Below are positions 1-8,858 of a stretch of 64,000 nucleotides of DNA, piece by piece. Numbering within the stretch: the first letter of the stretch is position 1; each line of letters begins with the position of its first letter. Below the pieces are notes generated by a model. That model was given only the letters and a program-made list of their open reading frames with translations. It did no database searches and was not told the origin of the DNA. The position numbers and the translations under genes were made by a program. The stretch is from Candidatus Freyrarchaeum guaymasense (GTDB lineage Archaea; Asgardarchaeota; Jordarchaeia; Jordarchaeales; Freyrarchaeaceae): positions 16,273-80,272 of the forward strand of contig JAUQZD010000066.1 of the NCBI GenBank assembly GCA_030587405.1, written 5' to 3'.

Positions 1-585
1 GGGAGGACCATTGAGGAAAGCCTTGAAATGTTAATTATGCGTGAGCTTGCTAATGTGAGGGATAAGGCTGGTGAGGTTGCAAGTGAGTATTTGGGTTCGG
101 ATAATCATGCTGTAATTATGGCTTTGACTGGGGCTAGGGGTAACCCCTTAAATCTTGCGATGATGGCTGCCTGCATAGGGCAGCAGTCTGTTAGGGGTGA
201 GCGTATACATAGAGGTTATAGGGGGAGAACTCTCCCACACTTTAAGAAGGGTGACTTGAGCGCTAAGTCGAGGGGGTTTGTGGCTTCCAGTTACCGGAAG
301 GGATTGGACCCGATAGAGTTTTTCTTTCATGCTATGGGTGGCAGGGAAGGGCTGGTGGATACTGCTGTGAGGACCAGTACGAGCGGGTATATGCAAAGGA
401 GGTTGATAAATGCGCTTCAGGATGTGAAGGTGGAGTATGATGGAACTGTGAGGACGCCGTCTGGGGAAATCATCCAGTTTAGGTATGGGGAAGACGGAGT
501 TGATCCTGCTAAGAGTGACCACGGGAAGGCGGTGAATATTGACGCTATTATTGATAAGTTTCTGCTTCACCGTAGCGTTAAGTAG
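1..585 (+). CDS. rpoA1: DNA-directed RNA polymerase subunit A' (C-terminal part, truncated by window start)
   Basis: This is the last 194 codons of the largest-subunit half A' of archaeal RNA polymerase; the frame is open from base 1. Seen: the end of the A' catalytic half, including the run [18 protein letters not shown] and the bridge-helix region [20 protein letters not shown], then [12 protein letters not shown]. The protein stops shortly after the SDHGKAVN segment, which is where A' ends in archaea whose largest subunit is split. The partner rpoA2 (A'') does not follow: the next gene is on the other strand only 6 bases away. The Mg-binding NADFDGD motif would lie upstream of the window. 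Third codon positions are strongly G/T rich. Confidence 0.97.
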   Translation, partial: GRTIEESLEMLIMRELANVRDKAGEVASEYLGSDNHAVIMALTGARGNPLNLAMMAACIGQQSVRGERIHRGYRGRTLPHFKKGDLSAKSRGFVASSYRKGLDPIEFFFHAMGGREGLVDTAVRTSTSGYMQRRLINALQDVKVEYDGTVRTPSGEIIQFRYGEDGVDPAKSDHGKAVNIDAIIDKFLLHRSVK

Positions 586-591
586 GCTCAC

Positions 592-1482
592 CTAAAGTTT
601 TCTGAGTGCTTCGGCTATGAGAGGTGCTACGGACACGTAGCTTACTGGGCTAGGTATGGTATCTGTACCGATTACGGCGTCTCCTCCCGCTTTATAGATT
701 CTTTTTAGTGCGTTTTCAACAAGTACTGGATGGGTGCATGTTGCAACTATTTTTTTTGCTCCTTTCTTTTTAAGTACCTCTATGGTTTTTGCTAGTGTTC
801 CTCCTGTGGAGATTATGTCGTCAACTATGACCAAGTCTCTGGTTTTAACGTCGAGTTCTCTGGGGGCTATCTCCACTTCGGTCGCGCTAAGCCTCTTTTT
901 TTCGAGGATGTCGTATTCCGTGCCGAGTGTTTCGGCCATGGTTTTAGCCCATTGCTCGGCTTCCTCGTCTGGTCCTATTACTAGTGTGTCATGGAGGATG
1001 AATTCTTTTTTAACGTATTCGCCTAGTAGGGGTATGGCTGTTAAATTTTTAGCGGGGATTTTGAATAACCTGTTTACGTTTTCGACGCGGTGAAGGTGCA
1101 TATCTACGGTGAAAACTTTGTCTGTTCCGGTTTTTTCGATGAGGCTTACGATTGTTTTGAGGCTTAAGGCTTCTCCTGGCTTAAATCGGGCATCTTGTCT
1201 AGCATATGCGAAGTAGGGTATTACTCCTATGATCTCCCTTGCTCCCATGTCCTTTAAATTGTCTACTAGGAGGAAATATTCTAGGAGGTACTCGTCAGGG
1301 GTTAAATACATTGACTGTACGAGTGCCACCTTTTTCCCCTCAACATCCTCCTCGACTCGAATGTACTTTTCTCCATCAGGAAACTTTTTGTATTCACAGT
1401 CTATGAAGGGTGCGTTAAGCTCCTTAGCCACTTTAAAGGCTAATGCTTGCGCCGACGACCCACCTATAATAACAAGGCTCAA
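592..1482 (-). CDS. prs: Ribose-phosphate pyrophosphokinase (PRPP synthetase)
   Basis: The enzyme makes phosphoribosyl pyrophosphate from ribose 5-phosphate and ATP for nucleotide, histidine, tryptophan and NAD synthesis. The 296-residue length matches the family. Seen: the FPDGEKYIRVEEDV region near the N-terminus, the ATP-side YFAYARQDARFKPGEALS segment, the flexible-loop KKRLSATEVEI, and the PRPP-binding loop DLVIVDDIISTGGT at residues 216-229. The start is TTG, chosen because GGAGGAAA lies about 4 bases upstream. It converges with rpoA1, with almost no space between the stops, and is probably monocistronic. nadC, which consumes PRPP, is further along the window. Confidence 0.95.
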   Translation of the reverse strand: MSLVIIGGSSAQALAFKVAKELNAPFIDCEYKKFPDGEKYIRVEEDVEGKKVALVQSMYLTPDEYLLEYFLLVDNLKDMGAREIIGVIPYFAYARQDARFKPGEALSLKTIVSLIEKTGTDKVFTVDMHLHRVENVNRLFKIPAKNLTAIPLLGEYVKKEFILHDTLVIGPDEEAEQWAKTMAETLGTEYDILEKKRLSATEVEIAPRELDVKTRDLVIVDDIISTGGTLAKTIEVLKKKGAKKIVATCTHPVLVENALKRIYKAGGDAVIGTDTIPSPVSYVSVAPLIAEALRKL

Positions 1483-1615
1483 GCCGTTTCCTCCTGTTGC
1501 TTCTACTTTAAACCCGCACTTTCTTCTATGAACGTTAGCTTTTTAATATTAAAGTTTTAACTTAGTTTTTGTCTTGTTTCCTCGCCGCCTTAAAAGATGA
1601 TGGAGGATTAAATGC

Positions 1616-2161
1616 TTGGCATGGTCCGTTTGGATACTGGGTTTACCGGGCTCGGGTAAGAGTACCATCGCTAGGGCGCTTCAATCCATGTTAAGGGAGA
1701 GAGGTATTAACGTGCAAGTGCTTTCAACGGATATCCTTAGGAAGGTTGTCACTCCAAACCCAACGTACTCGGAGGAGGAGCGTGAGATAGTCTATGGCGT
1801 TCTGGTGTTCATCGCAAAACTTCTCAACGATAACGGTGTTAACGTTATAATAGACGCCACGGCTAACAGGGAAGCTTACAGGGAGCGTGGTAGAAAAGAA
1901 ATTAAAAACCTCCTGTTTGCCTACGTCAAATGCCCCCTAGAAGTGTGCATGGAGAGGGAAGCAACTAGAAAGGAAACTTACGGTGCACCAAGGGAAATCT
2001 ACAAGAAAGGGCTAACAGGAGAAAGCCAGACCGTGCCAGGCATCGGTGTACCGTTTGAGGAGCCCAAGAACCCTGATGTGGTTGTAGAGTCTGATAAACT
2101 TCCTCCTGAAGAGTGCGCACAAAGGATCTTAGAAGTAATCTTGGAAAGGTTTCCTTTATAG
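1616..2161 (+). CDS. Adenylylsulfate (APS) kinase-like P-loop kinase
   Basis: A 181-residue kinase of the APS-kinase/CysC fold. Seen: Walker A motif GLPGSGKST at residues 9-17, VLSTDILR in the position of the APS-kinase D(S/T)D..R segment, IIDATANREAYRERGR, and a lid region with EATRKETYGAPREIYKKG. Family knowledge: APS kinase phosphorylates adenylylsulfate to PAPS. No sulfurylase or other sulfate gene is nearby, so the true substrate could be different (nucleotide or polynucleotide kinases share the fold). The start is TTG at 1616 because GGAGG sits at 1602-1606; an ATG at 1612 is out of frame. Confidence 0.72.
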   Translation: MAWSVWILGLPGSGKSTIARALQSMLRERGINVQVLSTDILRKVVTPNPTYSEEEREIVYGVLVFIAKLLNDNGVNVIIDATANREAYRERGRKEIKNLLFAYVKCPLEVCMEREATRKETYGAPREIYKKGLTGESQTVPGIGVPFEEPKNPDVVVESDKLPPEECAQRILEVILERFPL

Positions 2162-2561
2162 GTCCTAAACGTCTAAATTGGATTCTACCTTAAAAAACCT
2201 AAGGAAAAATAGTATATAATAATCTACTCGGTTAACCTTCAGCTGAATTGTTCTAATGATGTGACTGGCTGGAGGACGGTTCGTCTTAAACAAGAAGTTA
2301 CATTGGTTGATCGGATCATTCACTTTAGCCTGCACGGTTTTGAAGAGTAGCCCTGTTAGGTGGCGTTTTAAACTCTTAATTTTTTAAACCCCCTTATGGA
2401 GAACTTGGGAACGAGAATCCTTACTTAATGTTTAAATTGCAGTTGTATTCTTCATGTTTATCAGGTGGTTTTTAGGTTGAATAAGATAGCGAAGGTATGA
2501 ACAGTGGTAAGTGTTTTTTAAGGAAACCTTTTAATTTCCGTTTTAGGTAAATGTTTATTGG
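2162..2561. other. Intergenic region without a recognised gene
   Basis: About 400 bases between the kinase and the next coiled-coil gene. I see no tRNA, no open frame of convincing length and no clear repeat. A T/A-rich element around 2527-2537 (CCTTTTAATTT) lies about 25-30 bases before the TTG start of the next gene and could be its TATA box, which would give a nearly leaderless message. Confidence 0.4.
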
Positions 2562-3077
2562 TTGAAAAGTGAGGATGGATGGCTGTTTTCTTTGTCACAG
2601 GGGAAAAGAGTTGAAATAGAAATTGATGCAATAAAAACCCCGGCTGGTGAAGTTCCAACAGTTGAAAGTGTAAAAAAGATAGTGGATGGCTTAAACCTCT
2701 TAAGTGAAGATATAAACGCAATCTCTCTTTCGCTCTCGGAGTCGTTAAACTTGTTGATGGCTGAAGTGAAAAGTGTTCAGAAGGTGATCGCTAACACCGT
2801 TGTCTCCTCAGAAGCCGCCACGGAAGCAGTTAAAAGACTTGAAAGAAAAATTGATTCGTTCCTAAAGATGGAGATCGAGAGGTGGGAGACCCTTCAGCAA
2901 GTACTAGCCATTATGTCGGAAGTGCTGAAGACGATTCAAAGCGAGCTACATGAAAGAACCTCAAAAACCCTCTCAAGACTTGACACCTTACTTTCTCTTC
3001 TAATTCCTCCTACAGCTCCCTCTCCCGAAAAGCATTTTTCAGAGAAAAAATCTAAGCCGCTGAAAAAGCTTCGCTAA
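2562..3077 (+). CDS. Hypothetical coiled-coil protein
   Basis: I do not recognise this 171-residue protein. Seen: a short N-terminal beta-like stretch (about residues 1-30), then a long heptad-rich helical region (about 35-145) with regular Leu/Ile/Val spacing and many Glu/Lys/Ser, ending in a Pro-rich, Lys-rich tail. There is no signal peptide or membrane segment. The TTG start has no strong Shine-Dalgarno but a TATA-like element sits at about leaderless distance. It is convergent with another coiled-coil gene 14 bases downstream, so the two share a terminator region. A cytosolic structural or oligomerising role is a guess. Confidence 0.6.
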   Translation: MKSEDGWLFSLSQGKRVEIEIDAIKTPAGEVPTVESVKKIVDGLNLLSEDINAISLSLSESLNLLMAEVKSVQKVIANTVVSSEAATEAVKRLERKIDSFLKMEIERWETLQQVLAIMSEVLKTIQSELHERTSKTLSRLDTLLSLLIPPTAPSPEKHFSEKKSKPLKKLR

Positions 3078-3091
3078 CATAGCCCCCTCTT

Positions 3092-3730
3092 TTACAGCTT
3101 AATTTTTGCCTCATCTCCTTCAATAGTTACTACCTGCCTCCTTTTCAGCCGTGAGAGAATAACCCTAACTTGCCCCTCAGACATCCCCATCGCTTTAGCT
3201 AGATCGCCTATTTTACAGCTTTTCATGTTTTTCAAGATAAAGTATGGTCTATAGTTTATGTCGTCCTCGATTAGTTTTTCAATGCTCAGCAACCATCGTT
3301 CCGTTCTTTCTTTTTCCTCACGTAACTCGACTATTTTCTCTTCTAGTAAGGCTATCCTATCCTTAAGCTTACCGTTCTCCTCCTCCCTGGCTTTAACCTC
3401 CCCTCTTAACCTTTCGACTTCCATCGTTAAACTTTTTTCAGCAAGGTTCTTCTCTTCTTTAATCCTTTTAATCTCCAAATCTTTCTCTCCAATTTGCCTC
3501 TTCAACTCTTCCTTCTCTTTAACAATGTTATCCATCTGCTCTATAACCTTTTTAAGCTCTTTAATTTCTCTTTCACATTTCTCCTTAACCGCTTCATACC
3601 TGTTTCTCCACTCACTCACCTCACCCCTAAGCTCTTCTATGATGCGTTTCTGCTTCTCAATCTCCTCCCCCTGCTTCTCCAGCCTCGCCTCTAAAATCCT
3701 TATAGATTCCATCTGTCCCTGCGTCATCAT
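3092..3730 (-). CDS. Coiled-coil protein with C-terminal winged-helix domain
   Basis: A 212-residue protein not matched to a named family. Residues about 5-145 form an almost uninterrupted, highly charged coiled coil (Glu/Lys/Arg with Leu/Ile heptads). The last 60 residues look like a winged helix-turn-helix: KSCKIGDLAKAMGMSEGQVR is the probable recognition region and VTIEGDEAKIKL the wing. The layout is the same as in the gene at 9831, suggesting a family of dimeric coiled-coil DNA-binding or scaffolding proteins. The start ATG follows GGAG (the second Met could also serve). DNA binding is inferred from the fold only. Confidence 0.65.
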   Translation of the reverse strand: MMTQGQMESIRILEARLEKQGEEIEKQKRIIEELRGEVSEWRNRYEAVKEKCEREIKELKKVIEQMDNIVKEKEELKRQIGEKDLEIKRIKEEKNLAEKSLTMEVERLRGEVKAREEENGKLKDRIALLEEKIVELREEKERTERWLLSIEKLIEDDINYRPYFILKNMKSCKIGDLAKAMGMSEGQVRVILSRLKRRQVVTIEGDEAKIKL

Positions 3731-3802
3731 TTCTCCTCCATGGCGGGTCAGGTCGTCACGAGCTCATCATCCCTCTAACTCAGACTGGGACGGCGCCATC
3801 AT

Positions 3803-3821
3803 CCCCCTTTATAAGAGGGGG
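3803..3821. repeat. Small hairpin CCCCCT / AGGGGG
   Basis: A perfect 6-base inverted repeat with a 7-base loop between the Pop5 gene and the coiled-coil winged-helix gene, both on the minus strand. It lies in the leader of the downstream gene. It could be a processing or termination structure; no T-run is attached. Confidence 0.35.
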
Positions 3822-3952
3822 AACCTCCCTTTAATTAATATCGCTTGTTAGACGTTCTCTGAAAGGAACCTTCCTAATGGTGGCTTCAAATCTTTCATGA
3901 CGTGCAAACCATGTTCGGCGCTTCTCTCCTCGTCTTAACGTATCTAAATCTC

Positions 3953-4276
3953 CTAGCGTTTCCGCATCATGATTTCCCTCGCCTTCCTAAGACTTCCAGA
4001 GACGCCTAAAATGTTAACTGCAGCAGGCTTCCCCTCAATCTCCGATATTAATGTTACCCCTGCACAAACGTCCATCACAGTCTTATGGGTACAGCGTAGG
4101 ATCCCTCTCCCTCGCTGCCCATCATACTCTATAACGTGTAGTTCCATGTAGCTAACGCCCACCTCCCCAAAGAGCGCGAGTAACTCGCCCCAGATCTCGC
4201 GTACTACCTCTTTTTCGTTGAGCATGCTGTCGCTTACTACGTTAAAAACAACGTACCGTCGCCTCACCCTACCCAC
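3953..4276 (-). CDS. rnp2: Ribonuclease P protein component 2 (Pop5)
   Basis: A 107-residue Pop5/Rpp14 family protein that binds the catalytic domain of RNase P RNA for tRNA 5' maturation. Seen: RRRYVVFNVVSD at the N-terminus, the YDGQRGRGILRCTHK segment (the RNA-binding beta-strand region of Pop5) and a C-terminal helix with SLRKAREI. It is the last gene of a four-gene minus-strand operon (L15e, exosome-associated protein, Rpp30, Pop5), a known arrangement within the archaeal exosome superoperon, so co-expression with its partner Rpp30 is expected. Confidence 0.93.
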   Translation of the reverse strand: MGRVRRRYVVFNVVSDSMLNEKEVVREIWGELLALFGEVGVSYMELHVIEYDGQRGRGILRCTHKTVMDVCAGVTLISEIEGKPAAVNILGVSGSLRKAREIMMRKR

Positions 4277-4312
4277 TTCCGACCACCGCCCAGCAACTTC
4301 GCTCTTTCACAT

Positions 4313-4978
4313 TCACATTTTCCATACTCCCTCGTATCCGCGCCACTCCAAAACTAAGAATGGATACGTAGAAATCGCTTTAACCGATATTTCTGGTGGT
4401 ATTCCAAGTAGGCGTGCAACGGCGATTACTCCTCTGGGAGCCTTTAGCTCATACCTTCCCCTCGGCTCACATGTAATAGCGAAGGGAGCTGACTTATCCA
4501 CCAAGACTCCTGCAGCCCTCCTTAACATGGTCATCGCACGGACGCGCTTACCTCCCTTAAGTTTAAAAAGAGGCCTTAGTGACAACTCCAAGATGGTTCT
4601 TCCCTCGTAAGCAAGCCTCACTAATGTTCCATCTAGTATTCTGTAAAAGTTCACGTCTGGAAAGTATAGTATGTCAACGTCTGGGTTCCTAGCAGCCCAA
4701 GACCCTATCTCTCTGCTTAGGCATGGCGCAGCCACAACGTCCACTTTTCCTCTGATCCTTCCTAAGCAACGCCTCATCTCTTCAAGATTTTCTCCTTCAA
4801 GATTAAACCTAAGGAAAACCTTACATTTACTGTTGATCCCCTTTAAACACCTCACACCTTCTCGAGTGGCTACGAAGACCGCATTGTACCCGAGCGTCCA
4901 CGCAGCATCAGCAGCCTCCTCCGGTAACATTTCTCCCCCAGCCAAGGTTGAACAGATAAACGTCTCAACGTATTTCAC
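4313..4978 (-). CDS. rnp3: Ribonuclease P protein component 3 (Rpp30)
   Basis: A TIM-barrel RNase P subunit that pairs with Pop5. Seen: [11 protein letters not shown] at the N-terminus, a GYNAVFVATREG strand-helix unit, VDILYFPDVN, the LSLRPLFKLKGGKRVRAM segment and ITCEPRGRYELKAPRGVIAVARLLGI, all typical of the family's barrel. The frame is open to 5005, but I prefer the GTG at 4978: it aligns with the usual start and gives a GTGA overlap with the stop of the upstream gene, implying translational coupling. It lies between the exosome-associated protein and Pop5. Confidence 0.92.
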   Translation of the reverse strand: MKYVETFICSTLAGGEMLPEEAADAAWTLGYNAVFVATREGVRCLKGINSKCKVFLRFNLEGENLEEMRRCLGRIRGKVDVVAAPCLSREIGSWAARNPDVDILYFPDVNFYRILDGTLVRLAYEGRTILELSLRPLFKLKGGKRVRAMTMLRRAAGVLVDKSAPFAITCEPRGRYELKAPRGVIAVARLLGIPPEISVKAISTYPFLVLEWRGYEGVWKM

Positions 4979-5442
4979 TCCTGGACGAGCCCCACATCCC
5001 TGCATATTTCATATATCTCCTCAGGCTTATTCGTTGGAAACTTCACCTTAACCTTCACCACGTCCTCATCGGAGCTTAGAATAACCTCTTTTAAAAATGC
5101 TTTCTGCTTGTCAAAGCGTAAGTACAGGTTTCCTCTCCCATCCACCCTTAAATAGAACTGCTTTGCTAGCCGCCTCCTGTCCTCTTCTCTCATCTTAGCT
5201 GCGATACGGCGCAATACCCTGCCAGCTTCATTCCTCAAAAGCCGAACCCTGTAAATTAACACTTCATTGCCATGATGTCCTCTAACCTTCTCCTTCCTCA
5301 CCTTAACTTCTTCAGGCAGGAAAAATTGCATTGCCTCTAAAACCTTACCCGGGTCCTCCGTCGAATGCGCAAAAACCTCAACTTCAACGCTTATTACACC
5401 CTTCACGCTTCCTTTATGCAATCTTTCCACCAGTCTACTCAT
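4975..5442 (-). CDS. RNA-binding protein of the archaeal exosome/L15e cluster (COG1325 type)
   Basis: A 155-residue protein of the family described as an archaeal exosome-associated RNA-binding protein. Seen: [18 protein letters not shown], a [18 protein letters not shown] strand, and [15 protein letters not shown], a pattern shared with the L5-like family next to L15e in many archaea. It overlaps the end of the L15e gene by 8 bases and the start of Rpp30 by 4 bases, so the operon is tightly coupled. The role in exosome regulation is inferred from family and context. Confidence 0.85.
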   Translation of the reverse strand: MSRLVERLHKGSVKGVISVEVEVFAHSTEDPGKVLEAMQFFLPEEVKVRKEKVRGHHGNEVLIYRVRLLRNEAGRVLRRIAAKMREEDRRRLAKQFYLRVDGRGNLYLRFDKQKAFLKEVILSSDEDVVKVKVKFPTNKPEEIYEICRDVGLVQE

Positions 5443-6022
5443 AATACCTTTCCCGACTCGGCCTTATTTTCTCGGCACCCTTCCCCTTCCTTCTCAGTCC
5501 CCTTGCTTTCTTTCCGCTACTTGTAAGTCCCCTGAAAACACGTCCTCGATGTTGCTTCTCACGGATCCAGTTTATTTTAGGGTCTGCCTTTATGACCGGG
5601 TGATGTGGATCAACCAGTATAACTTCAAACCACTTCCATCTTCCATCCTCGCCCACGTAGTAGGAGTTAAGGACCTCCATGTTAGGATGCTTACGGGCCG
5701 CTCTTTCCTCAGCTATCCACTGAAGATTCTTCCCTGGCGTCTTCTTTGCTACTCCAAGTCCCTTAGGTTTCCTACCGCTTCTAGGTCTAGGCTTCCTTAA
5801 CCCTCCCTTACGAACTCGCACCCTCACGATCACAAAGCCCTGCTTGGCACGGTAGCCAAGCCTCCTTGCTCGGTCAGGACGCGTAGGTTTCTCCACTCTC
5901 ACTATTGCTGGTTGCCTACGCCAAAGTGTCATTCTTTCACGTAAGAAGTCCTTCAACTCTCCTTCCTTTTTAGCAATCCTTCTCCAACTTTCTGAAATGT
6001 AATTGTACATTGACTTTACCAT
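5435..6022 (-). CDS. rpl15e: 50S ribosomal protein L15e
   Basis: A large-subunit ribosomal protein specific to archaea and eukaryotes, rich in Arg and Lys. Seen: MYNYISESW near the N-terminus, [47 protein letters not shown] and the basic C-terminus with [18 protein letters not shown]. The frame is open upstream to 6055, but the ATG at 6022 is chosen because it follows a GGGGAGATGG site and starts at [10 protein letters not shown] as in the family. It heads the operon with the exosome-associated protein, Rpp30 and Pop5. Confidence 0.97.
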   Translation of the reverse strand: MVKSMYNYISESWRRIAKKEGELKDFLRERMTLWRRQPAIVRVEKPTRPDRARRLGYRAKQGFVIVRVRVRKGGLRKPRPRSGRKPKGLGVAKKTPGKNLQWIAEERAARKHPNMEVLNSYYVGEDGRWKWFEVILVDPHHPVIKADPKINWIREKQHRGRVFRGLTSSGKKARGLRRKGKGAEKIRPSRERYYE

Positions 6023-6247
6023 TTCCCATCTCCCCTGTAAACGATCCGCTGCCACTTCCTTGACGGTGTAAGGAATCTAGCACCCTCATTCACGTGGCTC
6101 CTTTTATAATTTACTCATTCAATTTGCAGTTTAACCTTCTTATCTGAAAGTTAATCAAAAAAGTGAAATACTCGTTAAGTTTTATTTTCTACGGATCTTT
6201 CCTCCTTTACGGATTAAATCAAAGTAAAGTCTTGAAGGGGCGTTATT

Positions 6248-6958
6248 ATGCCGGTTTTAAAGTATTTTGGTCACGCTGCTTTCAAAATTTCTTCTCCTAA
6301 AATGAGCATCCTAATCGACCCTGGAATCATTAATGGAACCCCTCTGGTATCAGAGGATGAGCGTGTAAACGTCATTTGCATCACACATGCACATCTAGAC
6401 CACTTCGGAAACGCTGCTAAAATAGCTACCGCTCAGAAAGCATTCTTAGTGGGAAACGCCGAGACTATAGAGAAGCTGAAGGAGGAAGGAGCCCCAGCAT
6501 GGCTACTTCGCCCCCTCCCTCCTGGGGAGAGCTTCATTAGGCCTGAAGTTAAAGTAACCGCCATAGACTTAAAACATGGCCCGTCTAAATCCTCACCTTC
6601 CATATCCCACACGGCTTTCATCGTCGAGATAGGACGAGTAAAGTTTGTTCACTTAGGTGATGCCGCCACGAGAGGCCTACTGGATCAGTGGTCAATAGAT
6701 GTGCTATTGATCGGCATAGACGAAACAGAGACGTTCAATCCGGTTCATGCTTTACAAGCTGTAAGCGACTTAAGTCCCAAATTAGCAATCCCCATGCATG
6801 TTAGAAGCCAAGAGGAGATCGAGTACTTTGAAGCACACTTACCCATAATGGCTCCCCATGTAAAGTATAAACGCATGGAAGCAGGGGAGGAACTCCTCAT
6901 CGAGTGGGCTGCTGGAACAGAATTTGTGGTCAGACCGGTAACAGGAGTAGAACCCTAA
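6248..6958 (+). CDS. Metal-dependent hydrolase, UPF0173 metallo-beta-lactamase family
   Basis: A 236-residue metallo-beta-lactamase fold protein. Seen: the zinc motif HAHLDH at residues 47-52, further ligand regions HGPSKSS...SHTAF, FVHLGDAA and the late IPMHV, in the order of the UPF0173 (YtkL) family. The substrate is not known for the family. It is a single gene with about 190 bases upstream and about 100 bases to the next gene. The start ATG follows a GGGGCG site. Confidence 0.88.
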   Translation: MPVLKYFGHAAFKISSPKMSILIDPGIINGTPLVSEDERVNVICITHAHLDHFGNAAKIATAQKAFLVGNAETIEKLKEEGAPAWLLRPLPPGESFIRPEVKVTAIDLKHGPSKSSPSISHTAFIVEIGRVKFVHLGDAATRGLLDQWSIDVLLIGIDETETFNPVHALQAVSDLSPKLAIPMHVRSQEEIEYFEAHLPIMAPHVKYKRMEAGEELLIEWAAGTEFVVRPVTGVEP

Positions 6959-7084
6959 AATAACTCCTTGAATTTTCTAGGGAAGCCTGCAGAAAATGGT
7001 TAAATATTTTCAAGTACATATTTCTTCCTTACGTGAAAAACTGTTTGGGAGGGAAGAACCCTGAGCGATGCCTTAAAAGCTGTT

Positions 7085-8842
7085 GTGGATTTAACAGAAA
7101 ATGTCAGTTGTACTTTAACGGGAGACAATGAAGTAAAGGAAATCTCTGCTAAGGGAGTTCTCACCATCAAAAATTTAAGCTCGAAGAATAAGCTCTGGAG
7201 CTGCGAGCTACACCTTAAAGGAGCCTCCTCAACCTCATTAAAGGAGGAAACTTATAATGTAGGCGAGGTTCCCGCAGGAGGAACATGGTCTCTCGAATAT
7301 GATATCCCCGTTGAAGACACTATACTTCGGCTGAAAGAGACCGTTGACACTTTTTCCCAGAATGATGTTGTCAACTGGGCTGTTGCACTTAACAAAGTGA
7401 TGCCCATAAGGTGCACGATAACATTAACGAACCCTAGTGACCTTTTTGTGAAGGATGTGGAAGTGAGGAAGAAGATACCCAAGGGATTTGGAGACCCGTC
7501 CATTGAGCCCCCCCAGACAGGTACTGCAGAGTACCTTGCAGATGTAAGAGAAGTCGTCTGGAAAGATTTTGAATTAGCCCCAGGGACAGAAGCGACTCTA
7601 AATATAAATGTTCAAATGAAAACTGACGCTGTTCAGCCAGTTGGGGCAGGAGAGATAAAAGTTACTTATCATGTTGAAGGGAAAACGCGGTCTGCACTGG
7701 AACCCGACCTTTTCTGCATATCTGATCTAAGGTTCGGCGTCGAGCCGGCGGAGTCCCCCACAAAACCTAATACATGGGACTGCACATTAGAATTCCTCAA
7801 TACAAGTGATTTTATAGAGTTGCTCCTTAACGTGGAATCCTACCTCGTATCAGATGGAAAAAGACAAGTGGCTTCCATTACCCCTAACGTGGAGCTTCTA
7901 CCAAACCAATCATGGTCCTACACGTTCCAAGTTGAAAGCCCTGACGTACCAGTCTTCGAAACAAATTTCGACTATAGAGTAGCATATGAAGTAGTACGCA
8001 ACACGTACACCACAATAGTTAAAGAAGATACTGTGCTCCCTGTTATGCACGTAACCGCTGAGAAAACGTTCACTCCTTCAGAGGTCGATGCATACGACAA
8101 AACCCCCATAACCACTACAATAAAAGTTTTCAATATGGGAAGCGCCGACTTAGATGCAATCTCGATCATAGACACAATACCAGAAGACTTTAAACCGCCA
8201 ACAACAGATAGGATCAAGGTTTTCATAGGAGAGCAAGAATTAGCTGAAGGTGTAGATGCACTTCTAGAGCCTCCATCAGGAGATCCGTCTCAACCAAAAA
8301 CCCTAAAAATAATCATTAGCGGACTAGGTAAAATTGGCGGCTTCAGGCCGGGGCAAACGTTAAGGGTTACATATCCTATGGTTGCTTGGGGTCCAAAGCC
8401 GCAAGGGAAATACCTCGCCCCATTAAAGGTTTCATGTAACATTAATCCGCCGGGGTTAGAAGCTGAGTTCCTCGAGTTGGAGGAAGCACCGCCTGCGATC
8501 GGAATCAAGTATGCACGAAGAGCCGTAAAGATCTTTAAGGAGGCTGTCACACCGGGAGCCGAGAAGAACCAGTATGTGGTTCCTCTTGTACTCGTCAACT
8601 CAGGAGAAGTTAACATAGAAAATGTAACGGTAAAGGATTTCGTTCCTCCAGGGTTTAAACTTGTCTCTTGGAAACCTGAAGAGCTCCAGCCAAAGGTTAG
8701 CGAAACATCTGAAGGGACAATGTTATCGTGGGTTTTCGCCAGAGTGGAACCAGGACAAGAGATAAAATTCTCATATGTCATAGAGGGAAGCGGCCGTTAT
8801 ATACGAAGAGAACCTCAAGTTTCAATCGGCCCACTTACCTAA
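7085..8842 (+). CDS. Large Ig-like/DUF11-type repeat protein without a signal peptide
   Basis: A 585-residue protein of repeated beta-sandwich units. Seen: recurring patterns of the DUF11/Ig-like type, for example ITLTNPSDLFVKDVEVRKKI, IKVFNMGSADLDAISIIDTI and LVLVNSGEVNIENVTVKDFV, each followed by PxGF or PEDF and later a PG(T/Q)E or RPGQ turn; at least four units. DUF11 proteins are normally exported, but here no signal peptide, transmembrane anchor or sortase-type tail is visible. The first standard start is GTG 7085 without a good ribosome site; an in-frame CTG at 7061 lies 8-9 bases after GGGAGGG and might be the real start. Neighbours are coiled-coil proteins. Function unknown. Confidence 0.7.
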   Translation: MDLTENVSCTLTGDNEVKEISAKGVLTIKNLSSKNKLWSCELHLKGASSTSLKEETYNVGEVPAGGTWSLEYDIPVEDTILRLKETVDTFSQNDVVNWAVALNKVMPIRCTITLTNPSDLFVKDVEVRKKIPKGFGDPSIEPPQTGTAEYLADVREVVWKDFELAPGTEATLNINVQMKTDAVQPVGAGEIKVTYHVEGKTRSALEPDLFCISDLRFGVEPAESPTKPNTWDCTLEFLNTSDFIELLLNVESYLVSDGKRQVASITPNVELLPNQSWSYTFQVESPDVPVFETNFDYRVAYEVVRNTYTTIVKEDTVLPVMHVTAEKTFTPSEVDAYDKTPITTTIKVFNMGSADLDAISIIDTIPEDFKPPTTDRIKVFIGEQELAEGVDALLEPPSGDPSQPKTLKIIISGLGKIGGFRPGQTLRVTYPMVAWGPKPQGKYLAPLKVSCNINPPGLEAEFLELEEAPPAIGIKYARRAVKIFKEAVTPGAEKNQYVVPLVLVNSGEVNIENVTVKDFVPPGFKLVSWKPEELQPKVSETSEGTMLSWVFARVEPGQEIKFSYVIEGSGRYIRREPQVSIGPLT

Positions 8843-8858
8843 AAATTCCTTTACTTCC

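Noticed and set aside
1612..1620. ATG at 1612 as start of the APS-kinase-like gene
   Set aside because: It is in another frame; TTG 1616 with GGAGG upstream gives the P-loop protein.
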